Origin: Eucalyptus grandis
Lineage: Eukaryota; Streptophyta; Magnoliopsida; Myrtales; Myrtaceae
Direction of reading: 5' to 3'
Length of the DNA: 64,000 bases
NCBI RefSeq assembly: GCF_016545825.1
Contig: NC_052620.1
Location: 15,376,001 to 15,440,000 of the forward strand
Part shown: piece after piece, positions 21,598 to 33,466 of the stretch
Layout: the number at the start of each line of letters is the position of its first letter
How positions within the stretch are numbered: the first letter of the stretch is position 1
The notes under the pieces: model-generated
What the model was told of the DNA's origin: nothing
What the model saw: the letters and a program-made list of their open reading frames with translations, nothing else
The model's database searches: none
Program-made: the position numbers and the translations under genes

Positions 21598-22862
21598 TCA
21601 ATTATTTGGTGACCAGATAATTAAATTGCACCAAGATTTCCAAGATTCTTCAAGATTTGATTCAAGGTCATCTTCACGCCAAAGATCACGAACCATGACG
21701 CCAACAGCTTGCCTGAGTTGTTTGGCCCGCTCGAGTAATAGAACCAGTAGGAATAGATAATGGGTCCCTAGCACCTCCTCCTCAATATGGCTCGATGTCC
21801 ACATCATTCCCTCCCCCGTTCAAAGGATTTGTCCTCAAATCATCATTGGCATCGAAAATAGTCAAGTCAAAAACATTAAATGTGGCACTAACGTCATACT
21901 TACCTGGAAGATCAAGCTTGTAAGCATTATTGTTAACTCTTTCCAAAAACATGAATGGTCCATCCCCTCGCAGTAATAACTTAGAATGTCGCTGCTCAGG
22001 AAATCTCTCTTTGCGCATATGAACCCAAACCCAATCGTCGGGTTCAAACACCACTTCCTTGCGCCCTTTGTTGGCTTGCCTTGCATATTGCTCAGTCTTG
22101 CACTCAATATTTGTGCGCGTCTTCTCATGCAACGCCTTGACAAATTCAACTTTCTTTGCTCCATCTAAATCCACACGCTCATCAACAGGTAAAGGGGTTA
22201 AATCTTATAGAGTTAATGGATTAAAACCATAGACAACCCTTAAATGGTGTAAATTTAGTAACATAATGCATGCTCCTATTATATGCAAATTCAACATGTG
22301 GCAGACAATCTTCCCAAGATTTTATGTTCTTTTTAATAATAGCACGCAACAATACCCCTAAAGTTCTATTAACTACCTCGGTTTGACTATCGGTCTGTGG
22401 ATGACAAGTAGTAAAAAATAACAACCGTGTTCCTAGTTTTTTCCACAATGTTTTCCAAAAGTAGCTAAGAAATTTAGAATCTCGGTCTAAAACAATCGAT
22501 CTAGGCATGCCATGCAAATGTACAACCTCCTTAAAGAACAAATTAGCAACATGAGATGCATCATTAGTTTTATGACAATGTATAAAATGAGCCATCTTTG
22601 AAAACCGATCAACAACCACATAAATAGAATCTCTACCATACTTAGACCTAGGCAATTCTAAAACAAAATCCATAGAAATATCAATCTGAGGATGTGTTGG
22701 AATAGGTAATGGTGTATACAAGCCATGCGATTTAGTTGTAGACTTCGATTGCTTACAAGCAATGCATCTCTCACAAACACATGTGACATCTCTCTTCAGA
22801 TGTAGCCAATAAAAATGTTCATGCAGCACTTCATAAGTCTTATTAATGCCAAAATGCCCCAT
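21598..22862 (-). pseudogene. Gypsy integrase and polyprotein C-terminus
   Basis: Zinc finger H..H...C..C with [11 protein letters not shown] and [11 protein letters not shown], then the integrase core with [19 protein letters not shown] and [10 protein letters not shown], so the three acidic residues survive. A frame change near 22245 precedes the C-terminal part (22174-21782) with FEPDDWVWVHMRKERFPEQR and LDLPGKYDVSATFNVFDL. A last frame runs on to 21598. Confidence 0.85.
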
Positions 22863-22883
22863 TAAACCACCACTATGCGCTTC

Positions 22884-24240
22884 TCACACCAACAATTCAC
22901 GCAAAGAACACTTAGGCAAACATAGTTTGTTTTCACAAAAAAGATAACCTTCATGCCTATAAAATTTATCAAATGCAGCGTGTTCACATGCTTCATATAC
23001 TCTCCCAAAGTCATCATCATCAGTATATAAGCCCTTGATATGCTCAAAACCTAGACATTTTGCTTCTAAAATAGTTAGAATTGCATACCTTCGAGAAAGT
23101 GCATCGGCTACCACATTCTCCTTACCTTTCTTGTACTTGATCACATATGGAAAAGTCTCGATGAACTCCATCCATTTGGCATGTCTTTTATTCAACTTTT
23201 GCTGCCTTTCAAGTACTTAAGGTCTCATGGTCGGTGTGGATCACAAACTCTTTTGGTCATAAATAATGTTGCAAAGTCTCCAAAGCTTGCACTAAAGCAT
23301 ACATCTCCTTATCATAGGTAGGATAATTCAATGTTACTCCACTCAATTTTTCGCTGAAATACGCTATGGGACGCCCTCCTTGCATCAACACGGCTCCAAT
23401 TCCTATACCAGAAGCATCGCACTCTATCTCAAAAGTAACACTGAAATTCAGCAAAGATAACAAATGAGCATTAGTTAACTTATCTTTTAGCAGATTAAAT
23501 GCTTTCTCTTGCTCTTCTCCCCACATGAAACCCATGTGCTTCTTGATAACCTCAGTTAAAGGTGCAACAATGGTGCTGAAATTTCTCACAAATCGTCGAT
23601 AAAAACTCGCCAATCCATGAAAGCTATGCACCTCTCCCACGGTCTTAGGCGTTGGCCATTCATGGATTGCTTTGACTTTTTCTGTATCAACCTGTATACC
23701 ATCAGCACTAACAACAAATCCTAAAAATACTAATTTGTTGGTAACAAAAGAGCACTTCTTTAGATTAGCGTATAATTGCTCGACTCTTAAAACCTGCAAA
23801 ACAGCTCGCACATGCTCAATATGGTCATCAGGACTTCGGCTATAAATCAAGATGTCATCAAAATAGACAACCACGAATCGACCAATAAAAGCATGTAAAA
23901 CATAATTCATAAGTCGCATAAACGTGCTCGGTGCATTAGTTAATCTAAATGGCATTACTAACCACTCATATAATCCATACTTGGTCTTAAATGCAGTTTT
24001 TCATTCATCACCTTCTTTCATCCTAATTTGATGATAGCCACTTTTCAAATCGATCTTAGTGAAAATGCAAGAACCATGCAACTCATCCAACATGTCATCT
24101 AACCTAGGAATAGGATGTCGATACTTTACCGTAATATTATTGATTGCTCGGCAATCGACACACATTCGCCAAGTTCCATCCTTCTTTGGCACCAACAAAA
24201 TAGGGACGGTGCACGGGCTAAGACTCTCTCTCACATGCCC
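22884..24240 (-). pseudogene. Gypsy reverse transcriptase and RNase H
   Basis: RT begins [19 protein letters not shown] (24240-24004) and is cut by TGA at 24001. It continues with [12 protein letters not shown] and the catalytic YFDDILIYS (about 23855-23880). RNase H follows with [16 protein letters not shown] and ends at TGA 23257. A linker to integrase (23195-22884) contains [14 protein letters not shown]. Stops occur where relatives have Trp or Arg codons. Confidence 0.88.
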
Positions 24241-25940
24241 CTATTTCAATAGTTCACTAACTTGCCACTGAAGTTCCTTTGTCTCCTCGGGATTGCTTCG
24301 ATATGCAGGTCGATTAGGTAATGGCGCACTAGGAATCAAGTCAATTTGATGTTCTATGCCTCGAATCGGTGGTATCCCTCCAGTAAGTTCATCAAGAAAG
24401 ACATCTTCAAATTCCTGCAATAAAGACACAATAGGACTAGGCAAACTTGGGTCAAGATCATTAGTAGAAAGCAAAACCTCCTTGTACACAAGTACAAGTA
24501 TTGGTCGATCTAGAACTAAGGCTCTCCTCACTTCACTTGATTTTGCATAAAAATTAGTTTGCCTCTTTTCTTTCATCTCTTCTTTTCCCTCGGTTTTTAC
24601 CACAATCTTTCTCTCGGCCTCTCCTTTTCCTTGTGTCTCATACACACCACGCAAGCCCTCGGATTTCTCACTTTTTCTCTCTCTCTCAGCTTCTCGTTGT
24701 AACTTTAATTGATCTTGATACACCTCACTAGGTGTCATTGGTACCAAGGTATAAGTCTTTTGATTCATCATCAATGAATAACGATTAGTATACCCATCAT
24801 GATGTACCTTTCGATCATATTCCCATGGTCTTCCAAGTAAGATATGACCTGCTTGCATAGGTACAACATCACACTCTACCTCGTCCTTGTATCTCCCTAT
24901 CTCAAATGGAATTCAAACTTGTTTCGATACTTTCATCCCGCCGCTATCATTTAACCATTGAAGTCTATAAGGCTTAGGGTGTTTTGTCGTCTTCAAACCC
25001 AACTTATCCACCATAATACAACTTGCCACATTCTCACAACTACCTCCATCAATTATCATACTACAGATCTTACCATTTACCACACATCTTGTATGAAACA
25101 AATTATCTCTTTGTTGGTGATGCTCCTCCTCCTTTATTTGCACACTTAGAGAATGTCTAACCACCAATAAGTCTCCTTTTATAGCCACTTCTCCATCACT
25201 ACAATCCTCCAATGGTGGCATCTCATCATCATCTTCTTCCCTTTCACTTTTAGACTCAATAACACCATGTCTAGTCATGATCATCACCCTCCTATTAGAG
25301 CATTGATTCGCCATATGACCCCTGCCCAAACACTCAAAACATTTAATTTCACGAGTTCTAGTGTTAGGGTTTTCGGTTTTACCTAAAGCCGGATTCGTTC
25401 CAACTTTACCGTCCCTCTCCTTCTCCTTTAAGGTTTCGATTTTGGTGTTGTTTCCTCTCCAATTTGACTTCTCATCTCTCTTCCAATTAGATCTCCAATT
25501 CTGATTTGAACCTCCTCCACTCTTGTAATTTCGGTCCAACTTCAATTGCCGCTCAACTTTGATGGCTTTGTCCACCAATTCCTCCAATTCAACATAGTGT
25601 TGCAGCTCTACCACCCTTGCTATGTCTCGGCTCAAACCACTCAAAAATCTTGACATTGTGGCCTCACGATCCTCCATCACATTAGCATGAATCATGGCAA
25701 TCTCCCTCTCCTTGTGATACTCTTCCACGCTCTTATTGCCTTGTGTGAAGTTTTGTAACTTTTGAAACAAATCTTGATGGTAATGACTTGGCACAAAACG
25801 CCTCCTCATCACTACTTTCATCTCATCCCACGTCTCTATCGGTCTTTCACCATTGTGCCTCCTACTAGTCACAAGTTGATCCCACCAAATTATAGCATAA
25901 TCAGTAAATTCAATAGCTGTAATTTTTACCCTTTTGAGCT
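24241..25940 (-). pseudogene. Gypsy gag and protease region
   Basis: Gag (25872-24913 and in-frame upstream to about 25957) has YSKLKRVKITAIEFTDYAI, WDEMKVVMRRRFVP and the zinc knuckle CFECLGRGHMANQC. The protease-like site follows with MIIDGGSCENVAS. A stop at 24913 separates this from the spacer (24858-24241) with MQAGHILLGRPWEYDR. Coding is otherwise long and clear. Confidence 0.85.
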
Positions 25941-25957
25941 TGGAGTATTGTTGGCAA

Positions 25958-26030
25958 TATCAAGATGAAGATTCCTTCTTTCTAAGGTAAGAATGATCCC
26001 GATGCGTATCTAGAATGGGGGAAACCTCTA
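25958..26030 (+). mobile_element. Inverted piece of gypsy gag
   Basis: On the plus strand this reads IKMKIPSF, a stop, then GKNDPDAYLEWG, which is the gag part that should lie just before YSKLKRVK on the minus strand. The segment has flipped relative to the rest of gag. Confidence 0.6.
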
Positions 26031-26094
26031 GCTTGAGGGGGAGTGTTAAGTTACTTTAATTAAGTTTCCTTTATTATTAGAGTTTTATTTAACT
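26031..26094 (+). mobile_element. Copia polypurine tract and LTR start
   Basis: TTGAGGGGGAG followed by TGTTAAGTTACTT from 26043 looks like the polypurine tract and first bases of a Ty1/copia 3' LTR in plus orientation. It stops after about 45 bp against a minus-strand copia piece. Confidence 0.45.
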
Positions 26095-27085
26095 GACTAA
26101 CAGATAACAAATTTAGAGGGAGTTGGGGAACATGTAAAACAGAGGACAAAGATGTGGAAGGTGTAAGTGAAATAGTCCCTGATCTAACCACTTGAGTCGA
26201 GGAACCATTAGCTAAAGTAACTTCTGATGAATGACTAGAGTTATGGTGGGAAGAAAATAGTTCTTGTTTACCTGTCATATGACTAGAAGCTCCCGAGTCA
26301 ATGACCCAAGGGGTGCTAGGAGACAAAGTAGAGGAAGAGGCCATGTTACCTGTACGTGCAAGAGTGGCAGTGGATGAGAAATTGGAAGCCTCTAGCTATT
26401 GGACACACTTGATGAGTTGTGCAACCATATCATCTCGAGTCGTAGACTCAGAAGAACTACCTCCAGGTGGGATAGATGGGTTCATGTCACTATAAGACAC
26501 AATTCAGCACTCCCTTTAGACACAACATCATTTGCAGTAATTGATAGTTGAGCCCACTCAGGCTTGCCATGCTTGGCCCAACAAGTGTCAATAATATGAC
26601 CAGATTTGCCGCAAAATATACACTGATGGCTATCTCGATCAGAACTTTGTCCACTACGTCCACCACCACGACTACGACCTCCCCCGAAACCACGATCTCT
26701 ATTGGAAAAACCACCACGACCACGACCACCACTACTAGCCACAAAGGCGGAATTGTCTTTAGATGACGTAGAAGACGGAGGGACAATGCGCTAAATTCGA
26801 CAAAATGCTTCATTCATAGAATGAACTCTCTCTCCAGCAAGAAGCTGACTCTTCACAGGTTGTAAGTCAACATTCAAGCCAGATAAAAACTTGGCCACTT
26901 GAAATTCAGCTTGTTGTGTCTTAAGTCTCTCAAGATCAATAGTGATGGGCTGATAAAGATTGAGTTCTTCCCACATACCTTTCAAAGCACTATAATACTC
27001 TCCAAGAGACTTGTTTCCCTGTTTAAAATTAAAGATCTTCTCATATAATTCATAAACTCTAGACATATTTTTAAATGTGATTTTT
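26095..27085 (-). mobile_element. Ty1/copia gag-protease fragment
   Basis: On the minus strand: gag of the UBN2 type (FKQGNKSLGEYYSALKGMWE, LSGLNVDLQPVKSQLL), a Gly/Arg linker, the zinc knuckle CIFCGKSGHIIDTC, then the protease TPWVIDSGASSHMTG and VPQLPLNLLSVSQLN. Several stops and frame changes. Integrase and RT are absent, so it is cut off after the protease. The gag start is lost at the junction with the next MITE. Confidence 0.85.
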
Positions 27086-27765
27086 TTTGTTAATTTTGAC
27101 TGAAAATCGTCTACGTAACGATACAATTAGCACTAGCCATCTTATATGGGGTAGTTGGCGCTAACTTGGATAATTTTATAATGATTTTTTTAAAATTTCG
27201 AATTTTTTATTGATTTTTTTATTTTTCTTTTCTTTTTTCTTTATTTCTTAATGAGGCCAAGGGCCACTGGGCAAGGATCGCGACCCCCGACAAATCTCAA
27301 CGAAGGCGTGCAAGCACTTGTAGGCCATGATACCCTTGCCTCGCTAGATCTAGCGTGGGCATTGTAGCCCTCACCCAGCGACTAGTGACCTCGCCGGTCC
27401 TTGCCTCATGGTCAATGGAGGTTGCCATCCCTTAGCAAATGGCCAAAGATCTTGCTAGCCTGATGAAGAAAAAAATGAACAAATAAAAGTAAATAAAATG
27501 AAAAGTTAAGAAAAATAAAAATAAATAAAAATTGTTTAAGTTAGTGCTAGAGCTAACTGGAAACTTAACGTTAACGATTTTCGGCAAAAATTAGCCAAAA
27601 TAATTATATCGGTAATTCTTTAAATTGCTAGATCAAAATATTTATAACTGAATTGGCCAATTGTCAAAAGGTTTGGCACTGAATTGGCATAAATGAAAAG
27701 TTTAAGACTGAATTGATCGCTTTACAATTGGTTTACAATTTTTCGGACAATTTTTCCCTTTGATA
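27086..27765. mobile_element. Mutator-type MITE, old copy with decayed core
   Basis: Inner inverted arms match: GAAAATCGTCTACGTAACG on the left against GAAAATCGTTAACGTTAAG from the right strand, with GTTGGCGCTAACTT versus GTTAGCTCTAGCACTAACTT. The core (27250-27460) has GCCTCGCTAG and CTCGCCGG words like the 11090 element. The outer left end is missing at the copia junction. Confidence 0.6.
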
Positions 27766-27769
27766 ACTA

Positions 27770-28891
27770 TTCATTACTTTTTTGGAAGGGTAATAGTTAG
27801 GGAAACAAAAATGAAAGATGTCAAGACTCTTACCTTTTGTTTGGAAAGGATAGTAATGGTTAGGAGAATAAAAGATGGGGAAGAAATGGGTGAAGAATCG
27901 CGATTTTCTCTTCTTTGGGAACGCATAGGAAAGTTGAGTGAATAATGGTTAGAGATTTTGTTTCTTGGGGCGCGCCTAGTTTGATTCTCCGCAAATTTGG
28001 GGAAATAAGTGGGAAATTAAGCCAAATTACATCTTTACCTTTGCCTATGACCTAAAATTGCAATTTCAAAAATGTTTGTAATGGTTTTTTGATGATGAAT
28101 TTGTCATTTTTTTCACTTTTTTCTTCATTCATAAATGAAGCTTGCCTCCACGTGCGATCGGTTTTTGCCACTGGACAATGTTGATTGTTATTTTTTAATG
28201 CTTAGAATACTGTGACGAATATGTTGCTATGGTGAATTTGTTTAGGTTTAAGCAAAAAATGCAAAGATAAAACCTTTTTTTTTAAGAAAAAGTTTTGTAC
28301 ACCAAAGAAAACTTATTAAAAGTTTTGTCAACCAAAGAGAACTTATTAAAATGAATGCTAACTTGAAAAACTAAAAAACAAAGGAACTTTTTTCTTTTTT
28401 CTTCTCGACTAAACTTTAGCCAATTACTAATGGTTGGTATAGGAAATTTCACCATTAAGGTGACCGCGTTAGGCTATTGACTAAGTGCATCACCATTCAT
28501 TATCATCAAACAACCCGGTTTCCTTTTAGATTAGGTGTAGCTGCTTCTGCTTCTGCTTCTTCTTCTTCCTTACCAATTTCTCTTGAGCTATTAGATTTCT
28601 GAGGGCTACGGGCTTGTCATGAGTTCTATTTAAGGATTACTACTTTTTTACCTCTTTCACAATTGGGTTTCTAATTCCAGTGGCAGACACAGTGTACCTA
28701 ATTACTTTTTAATCCTATTTAATTACATATCCTGCCAAGATTTTTTGCAAAAAATCCTTCAACGAAATATACAAAGATCTCTTTTTTTCTATCGAATCGA
28801 CCATAGCTACTACCTAAGTTCTTTGACATTGTGCAGCACAATTAGAAATCTATAGAGACACCTACGAAATTTGAGCTCCATTCAAGTCTTC
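27770..28891 (+). promoter_or_regulatory. Upstream region of FOLK gene
   Basis: 27780-27990 matches the upstream blocks of copies a (20140-20350) and c (31487-31665): TTTTGTTTGGAAAGGATAG, AAAAGATGG(G/A)GAAGAA and GGGCGCG words. Copy b keeps about 0.9 kb between this block and the coding start that copy a lacks. A pyrimidine-rich CTTCTGCTTCTTCTTC stretch lies near 28550. No exact promoter is claimed. Confidence 0.4.
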
Positions 28892-29179
28892 ATGGTGCGG
28901 TACCTGCAAATAAAAATGCGGCTGCTTCAGTTGAATTCACTACCAGCTATCGGGCTCTGCGACGTGACTGGTATCTTCTCCCCTAATTTCTCAAGATTCC
29001 CCAACCTCTCCTACTCTTCCTTCTCACCCAACCTCAGTTCGGCGACTTCGGCCATGGTCATTATGCTCCACCAGAATTCGGTCGTGTCTGATGCACTCGC
29101 TATGGCCGTGACTGGCGGCATCATTCTATTGGTTTGCCTATTGTTTGAAGAAACAGCTAAGCGAGGCCTCTTTGACCAG
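28892..29179 (+). CDS. FOLK exon 1 (copy b)
   Basis: 96 codons from the first ATG, open throughout, ending LFEETAKRGLFDQ at the donor CCAG|GTTCGG. It includes the MLHQNSVVSDALA segment shared with copies a and c, and adds about 54 N-terminal residues that neither of them encodes. An upstream in-frame TTG at 28871 is not used as the start. Confidence 0.78.
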
Positions 29180-32100
29180 GTTCGGATAGAATTGCTCCCA
29201 CCTTTCTTTGTTAGTTCGATGATTTTCCTGCAGAATATGCTGTCTCATGAAGATCGGATGTTTCGTTTTACTCATGAGGTCAAACTTTTATTCCAATATC
29301 ATATAACTGGGTTAACGTAATTGATTAGAAACAGCAGAGAATTCTCAATTGAAAAAATGGAAATTATTCATTCAAATTTCACCAATTACACGCAAATTAA
29401 GTTAGGCCACCTCCACATGCTGAAAACTCATGACTTGCAGAGTAGTCCATGAATCTTTAGATAGCCAGATCTCCATGCCTATACCTTTAGATTATCATAA
29501 AAATATTCCCTTCTTGAAGCAGTTCCCAGAAGAAAGTAGTTCTAGAGTTGATTGCTAATTTCAAGCTGTTCATTACATCTGAATGTCTTTATTTAAATTT
29601 TTTTTTTTCATCATTTAGAAACTTAACAGAAAGCTTGAATTAATATTGTCTTTGTTTAAATGGTTCATCCCATCAAGTGATTACTCCACCCACTGTCAAT
29701 ATATATAGTGATTTGCTTTCGAGCAACAATTTTGTTCTAGGTGGCCACATTTTTTTGCAAAAGCTACATTATGATTTATCACGAAACCAACAATCTTTCT
29801 TAAAAGTGATCTATTTTCTTGCAAATACTGCAAGGTGGATATTATTTAACACTATGTCCTTTTTTTATTATATAAGAACTCATTCCGCCATTTTTAGCTT
29901 TAGGAGACGTATGTTAGTTTTTAAATTTATGAAATATGTTTATTTTAGACTGAAATTTCATCTTGTGTCATCAATCTTTTTCCATGAGCCTCTAAAGAAC
30001 CAATTAGTTCACTCATTGACAGGATCTAAAATCCTTAGATTCTTCGATGGAGGTGACTAATTATTATTATTTTTTATTGTAAGTATCATCAGTATGTTTT
30101 CTATTTCCCTTTGGTCAATGGTAGTTCTTCTAATTTACCATAATATAGTTGGATGGTCTTGTAATACTTAATTTATCATTTCCAAATTCACTTCTAAGAT
30201 ATTGCAGTCTAATGGTGCATACCTTTATTGTGCCTTTGGAAGTCTTTTCGTAAGGATATCTCATGTCCCCTTTGCGGTCTTCACATTAATTATTCTTTAA
30301 AATATCGTTTTCAATAGTACTTGCTAGATGACACATAAAACCCAAGCATCCTTTTGTAGTTGAACAACCAGAAAACTTGCACCTTTTTACGGAACCGCAC
30401 AAACTTTCTTCATTAAAGCCCATAAATCTTTGTCCATCAAGAAAGGAATCATTTTGATATTTCGATAGTCATAGTCATTTCCTTCGAAAGTAAGAATGGG
30501 TAGTGAATAGGAGGTAGAGTCGGCACTAATTTTGATGTCAAATAGTTAGCTGAATGGTTTTAGTAGCGAGTGGATAGGATAAGCGCTCAATACCATCAAA
30601 GGAGGCCCTGAGTTAGGTCGTGCTAGATTTTGGTGTTAGAATTTGTAGGGATGTAAAAATTTGTGGGGATTCTCGGCTCATGCAACAACAACGGGACAAG
30701 TTACATTAAATTTTTATTAAAATACTTGGGGTATTGCAAGTGGGAACGTGCGTAAAACTTTGGTGCTGCTCGATGGTCTCTCTTGTGCACATGACCGATC
30801 ATCTCAACCCTATTCATAGGCTTAATACACTGACTTATTAAGCAAATTAATATTTGCATTTGTCGGAGGTATATTCCTCCTTGGACATATTTGTGGCCAC
30901 AAACTTTAACTACCTCCTAAACTAGAGACTTCTAAAACATAAATCCTAGAGTCGTCTAAGCTATTCTAGAAAATTGATCAATAATTCAACAGAACTTTGT
31001 CAAAGAGAGTTAAAATTTAAATTTAATTGGATATGTTTTTCAATTTTAGTATTTGAATTTATTGTATCTAACAAACAACTTTTCCAAAAAGAGTTGAAAT
31101 GTGCCAAAGATATCTTTCAAATAATTAGTAATTTAAACGTTTTGTAATGGTTAACGAGGTGATTTTCTAAAATCTTTTTAATGCTAACTTTTTTATACAC
31201 GCAATATGGGTTCACTTCTATTCGTACTTTATGTATTAGAATACAATTTTCTAAAACGCTATAAATAGATTTTCTACGAGTTCAAGTAATTATCAAAATT
31301 GCTTGAATTATTGCATGTACATTTTACACTCCACCCACTTGCCCGTCGAAGGTCTCATCAAAATGGTTTTGAATAGTTCGCTTGATGAAAATTATTGCAT
31401 AGTAGATTTCTTTCGATTTGTTTTTTATTTTTTTGCATGCGAGTTACCGTAGGAGGCATGACTTTCGTTACCATTCATTATGTTTAGGAAGGGTCGTAAT
31501 AAGCGAAACAAAGAAAGAAAGAAGTCAAGACTCACCGTTTGTTTGGAAAGGATAGAATTGGTAGGGAAATAAAAGATGGAGAAGAACCGGGCGAAGAATT
31601 AGGATTTTATCTTGTTTGGGTAAGCATAGGAAGGTTGGGTCAAGAATGGCAGGGCGCACTTAATTTGGTCATGTCCAATGCACTAGCTACAGCCGTGTCC
31701 GGCGGCAATTCTGCAGTTGTTTGAAGAAATAGCTAAGCGAGGCCTCTTAGTCCAGGTTCGGATAGGATTACTCCCTCCTTTCCATCTTCGATGCTGTCTC
31801 AAGATGGTCGCATGTTTCGTTTTACTCAGCAGACCAAGTTTTATTCGTACCTCAATTAAACCAAGTTGACCCACTAGACTGTGGGCGTCAGGATTTTCAG
31901 CTGAGTAATTGGAAGTCCCCTTTAAATCCCGTTAACTACTTGCATATTGGGTCAAGGCCATCCGCACATCTGAAAACTTAGTCGATGTTTCCTTGGGCCT
32001 AAAGATAGCTGAATATCTATCACAACTCCCCTTGATTATTTAAAAAAAAAAAATCGCATCTCTAGGCAGTCCCTATAAACAAAGTAGTTCTAGAGTTGAT

Positions 32101-33466
32101 TGTTGTTTTCAAGCTGATCGTTACATCTAAATGTCTGTTTTCTTTTTCCTCATATAGAAACTTAACAGGAAGTTCGTGCATGTGAGCGTAGGATTAGTTT
32201 TCATGCTTTGCTGGCCACTATTCAGGTAATCTCAAGACTACACAATTTTTTTCAAAATCCGACTATTCGTTTGGTGAAGTGGCTATTGCTAATCAATTGC
32301 AGTTCTGGGCATCGAGGTGCACTATTAGCTGCAACAATTCCAGGGTTTAACATCATACGCATGCTTCTTGTGGGATCTGGCATTTGGAAAGATGAGGCGA
32401 CGGTAAAGTCTATGAGCAGATTCGGGGACCGCAGGTTTGTAACTCAGAGTTACTTAGCATCTGCATTGCATTGATGACAGATGTGAACTTGGTTTGATAG
32501 GATCATGTTGCAGATATTACCATAATCGCAATACTGATTTTCTGAATTATTTATTTGCTTAGTGATCTGCTTTATCAAGCAATTTGGTCTAGCTTAGATC
32601 TTCTTTCTTGCTCATTTGCGGGTCTTCTTTTCTATATCTGCTTCCATGAAGCCTTCCTTAACTTCCAAAACCTTGGAATCATCTTGTTCTCTCTTTCAGG
32701 GAACTCCTTGAAGGGCCACTATATTATGTTCTCATGATTACATTCGCCTGCGCATATTACTGGAGGACTTCGCCAGTGGCAATTGCAGCAATATGCAACC
32801 TCTGTGCCGGAGATGGTGCAGTAATTTGAACTCCCATTATTCCTCGCTTGTTTTACCGCATAGGTTCAATGGCGTAACTACAAAAATAAGGGGAGGACGT
32901 TCTGAGAACTTCTTCGATAGAATAGATGACGTTATCTTTGGTCATGGCTGAGATTGATACCTAGATTTCAAACAGCGTGACAAGAGATGTGGTCATCAGT
33001 TCGAATATTCACATAATTCACCCGAACATCCAAAAATTTTAAAAAGGTGTGCTTAAGCTCAGTCACCTGCTTTTGCTTGTTTTCAGGCTTTGCAGACATT
33101 ATCGGAAGGCAGTTTGGCCAACATAAAATTCCTTACAACCCTAACAAATCAGTTGCAGGCAGCATCGCGATGGGCTCGGCTGGGTTTTTAGCGTCTCTCG
33201 GGTAATCTTCGGGTTGGGTCTTTTAGGATTCTTTATAAATCTGCATGAGTAGTGGCCTGACTGGTTACAATTTGCTTATGTTTACCAGGTTTTTGTCCTA
33301 TTTTTCTTCATTTGGCTATATCCAAGGAAGTTGGGAGATGGTTGGGGGTTTCTTGATGGTCTCTTTTGCTTCTGCACTGGTGGAATCACATCCTCTCAGC
33401 TCTCAGATTGACGACAATCTCACAGTTCCCCTAGCTTGCGCATTGGTGGGGAGCCTTGTCTTTTAG
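28892..33466 (+). CDS. FOLK: Farnesol/phytol kinase-like protein (FOLK type), spliced across a duplication
   Basis: Polyprenol kinase family (CTP_transf_1), expected in chloroplast membranes, phosphorylating farnesol or a related prenol. Proposed exons: 28892-29179, 32158-32225, 32303-32434, 32700-32815, 33087-33201, 33289-33466. All have GT-AG edges and matching phases (0,2,2,1,2), giving 298 aa, close to the roughly 300 aa of the family. The N-terminus is Ser-rich like a transit peptide. Signature stretches are KLNRKFVHVSVGLVFMLCWP, IWKDEATVKSMSRFGDR, LEGPLYYVL and CNLCAGDG/FADIIGRQFG, ending ALVGSLVF. Exon 1 belongs to copy b, exons 2-6 to copy c. The 2978-bp intron between them holds a 5' scrap of exon 2 (29619) and a broken exon 1 (31671). 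FOLK fits better than VTE5 by wording. Splicing over the relics is inferred. Confidence 0.75.
29619..29636 (+). pseudogene. Scrap of FOLK exon 2 (copy b)
   Basis: After an acceptor TTTAG the sequence reads KLNRKL, the exon 2 start, and then diverges completely. Splicing into it would give a truncated product. It marks where copy b breaks off. Confidence 0.7.
29640..31270. other. Unassigned AT-rich DNA inside FOLK intron 1
   Basis: Separates the end of copy b from the start of the copy c block. A 127-codon frame at 29677-30060 has no recognisable domain and AT-driven composition. No terminal repeats were identified. Confidence 0.4.
31671..31755 (+). pseudogene. Broken FOLK exon 1 (copy c)
   Basis: Reads MSNALATAVSGGNS, then loses frame through a deletion of the segment before LFEE, and has LLVQ where copies a and b have FDQ. 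The upstream part including the MLHQN codons is also deleted, apparently between GGT repeats. The donor CCAG|GTTCGG is kept. Confidence 0.75.

Larger units (their letters stand above)
21598..25957 (-). mobile_element. Decayed Ty3/gypsy retrotransposon body
   Basis: On the minus strand the order is gag, protease, RT, RNase H, integrase, the Ty3/gypsy order. In-frame stops sit at 24913-24915, 24241-24243, 24001-24003, 23257-23259 and 22884-22886, with frame changes near 23220 and 22245. The 5' end of gag is missing or inverted near 25957. It cannot encode its own movement. The DNA between broken FOLK copy a and copy b begins with it. Confidence 0.9.

Noticed and set aside
29677..30060. 127-codon frame inside FOLK intron 1
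   Set aside because: AT-rich, no recognisable domain, no support from neighbours.
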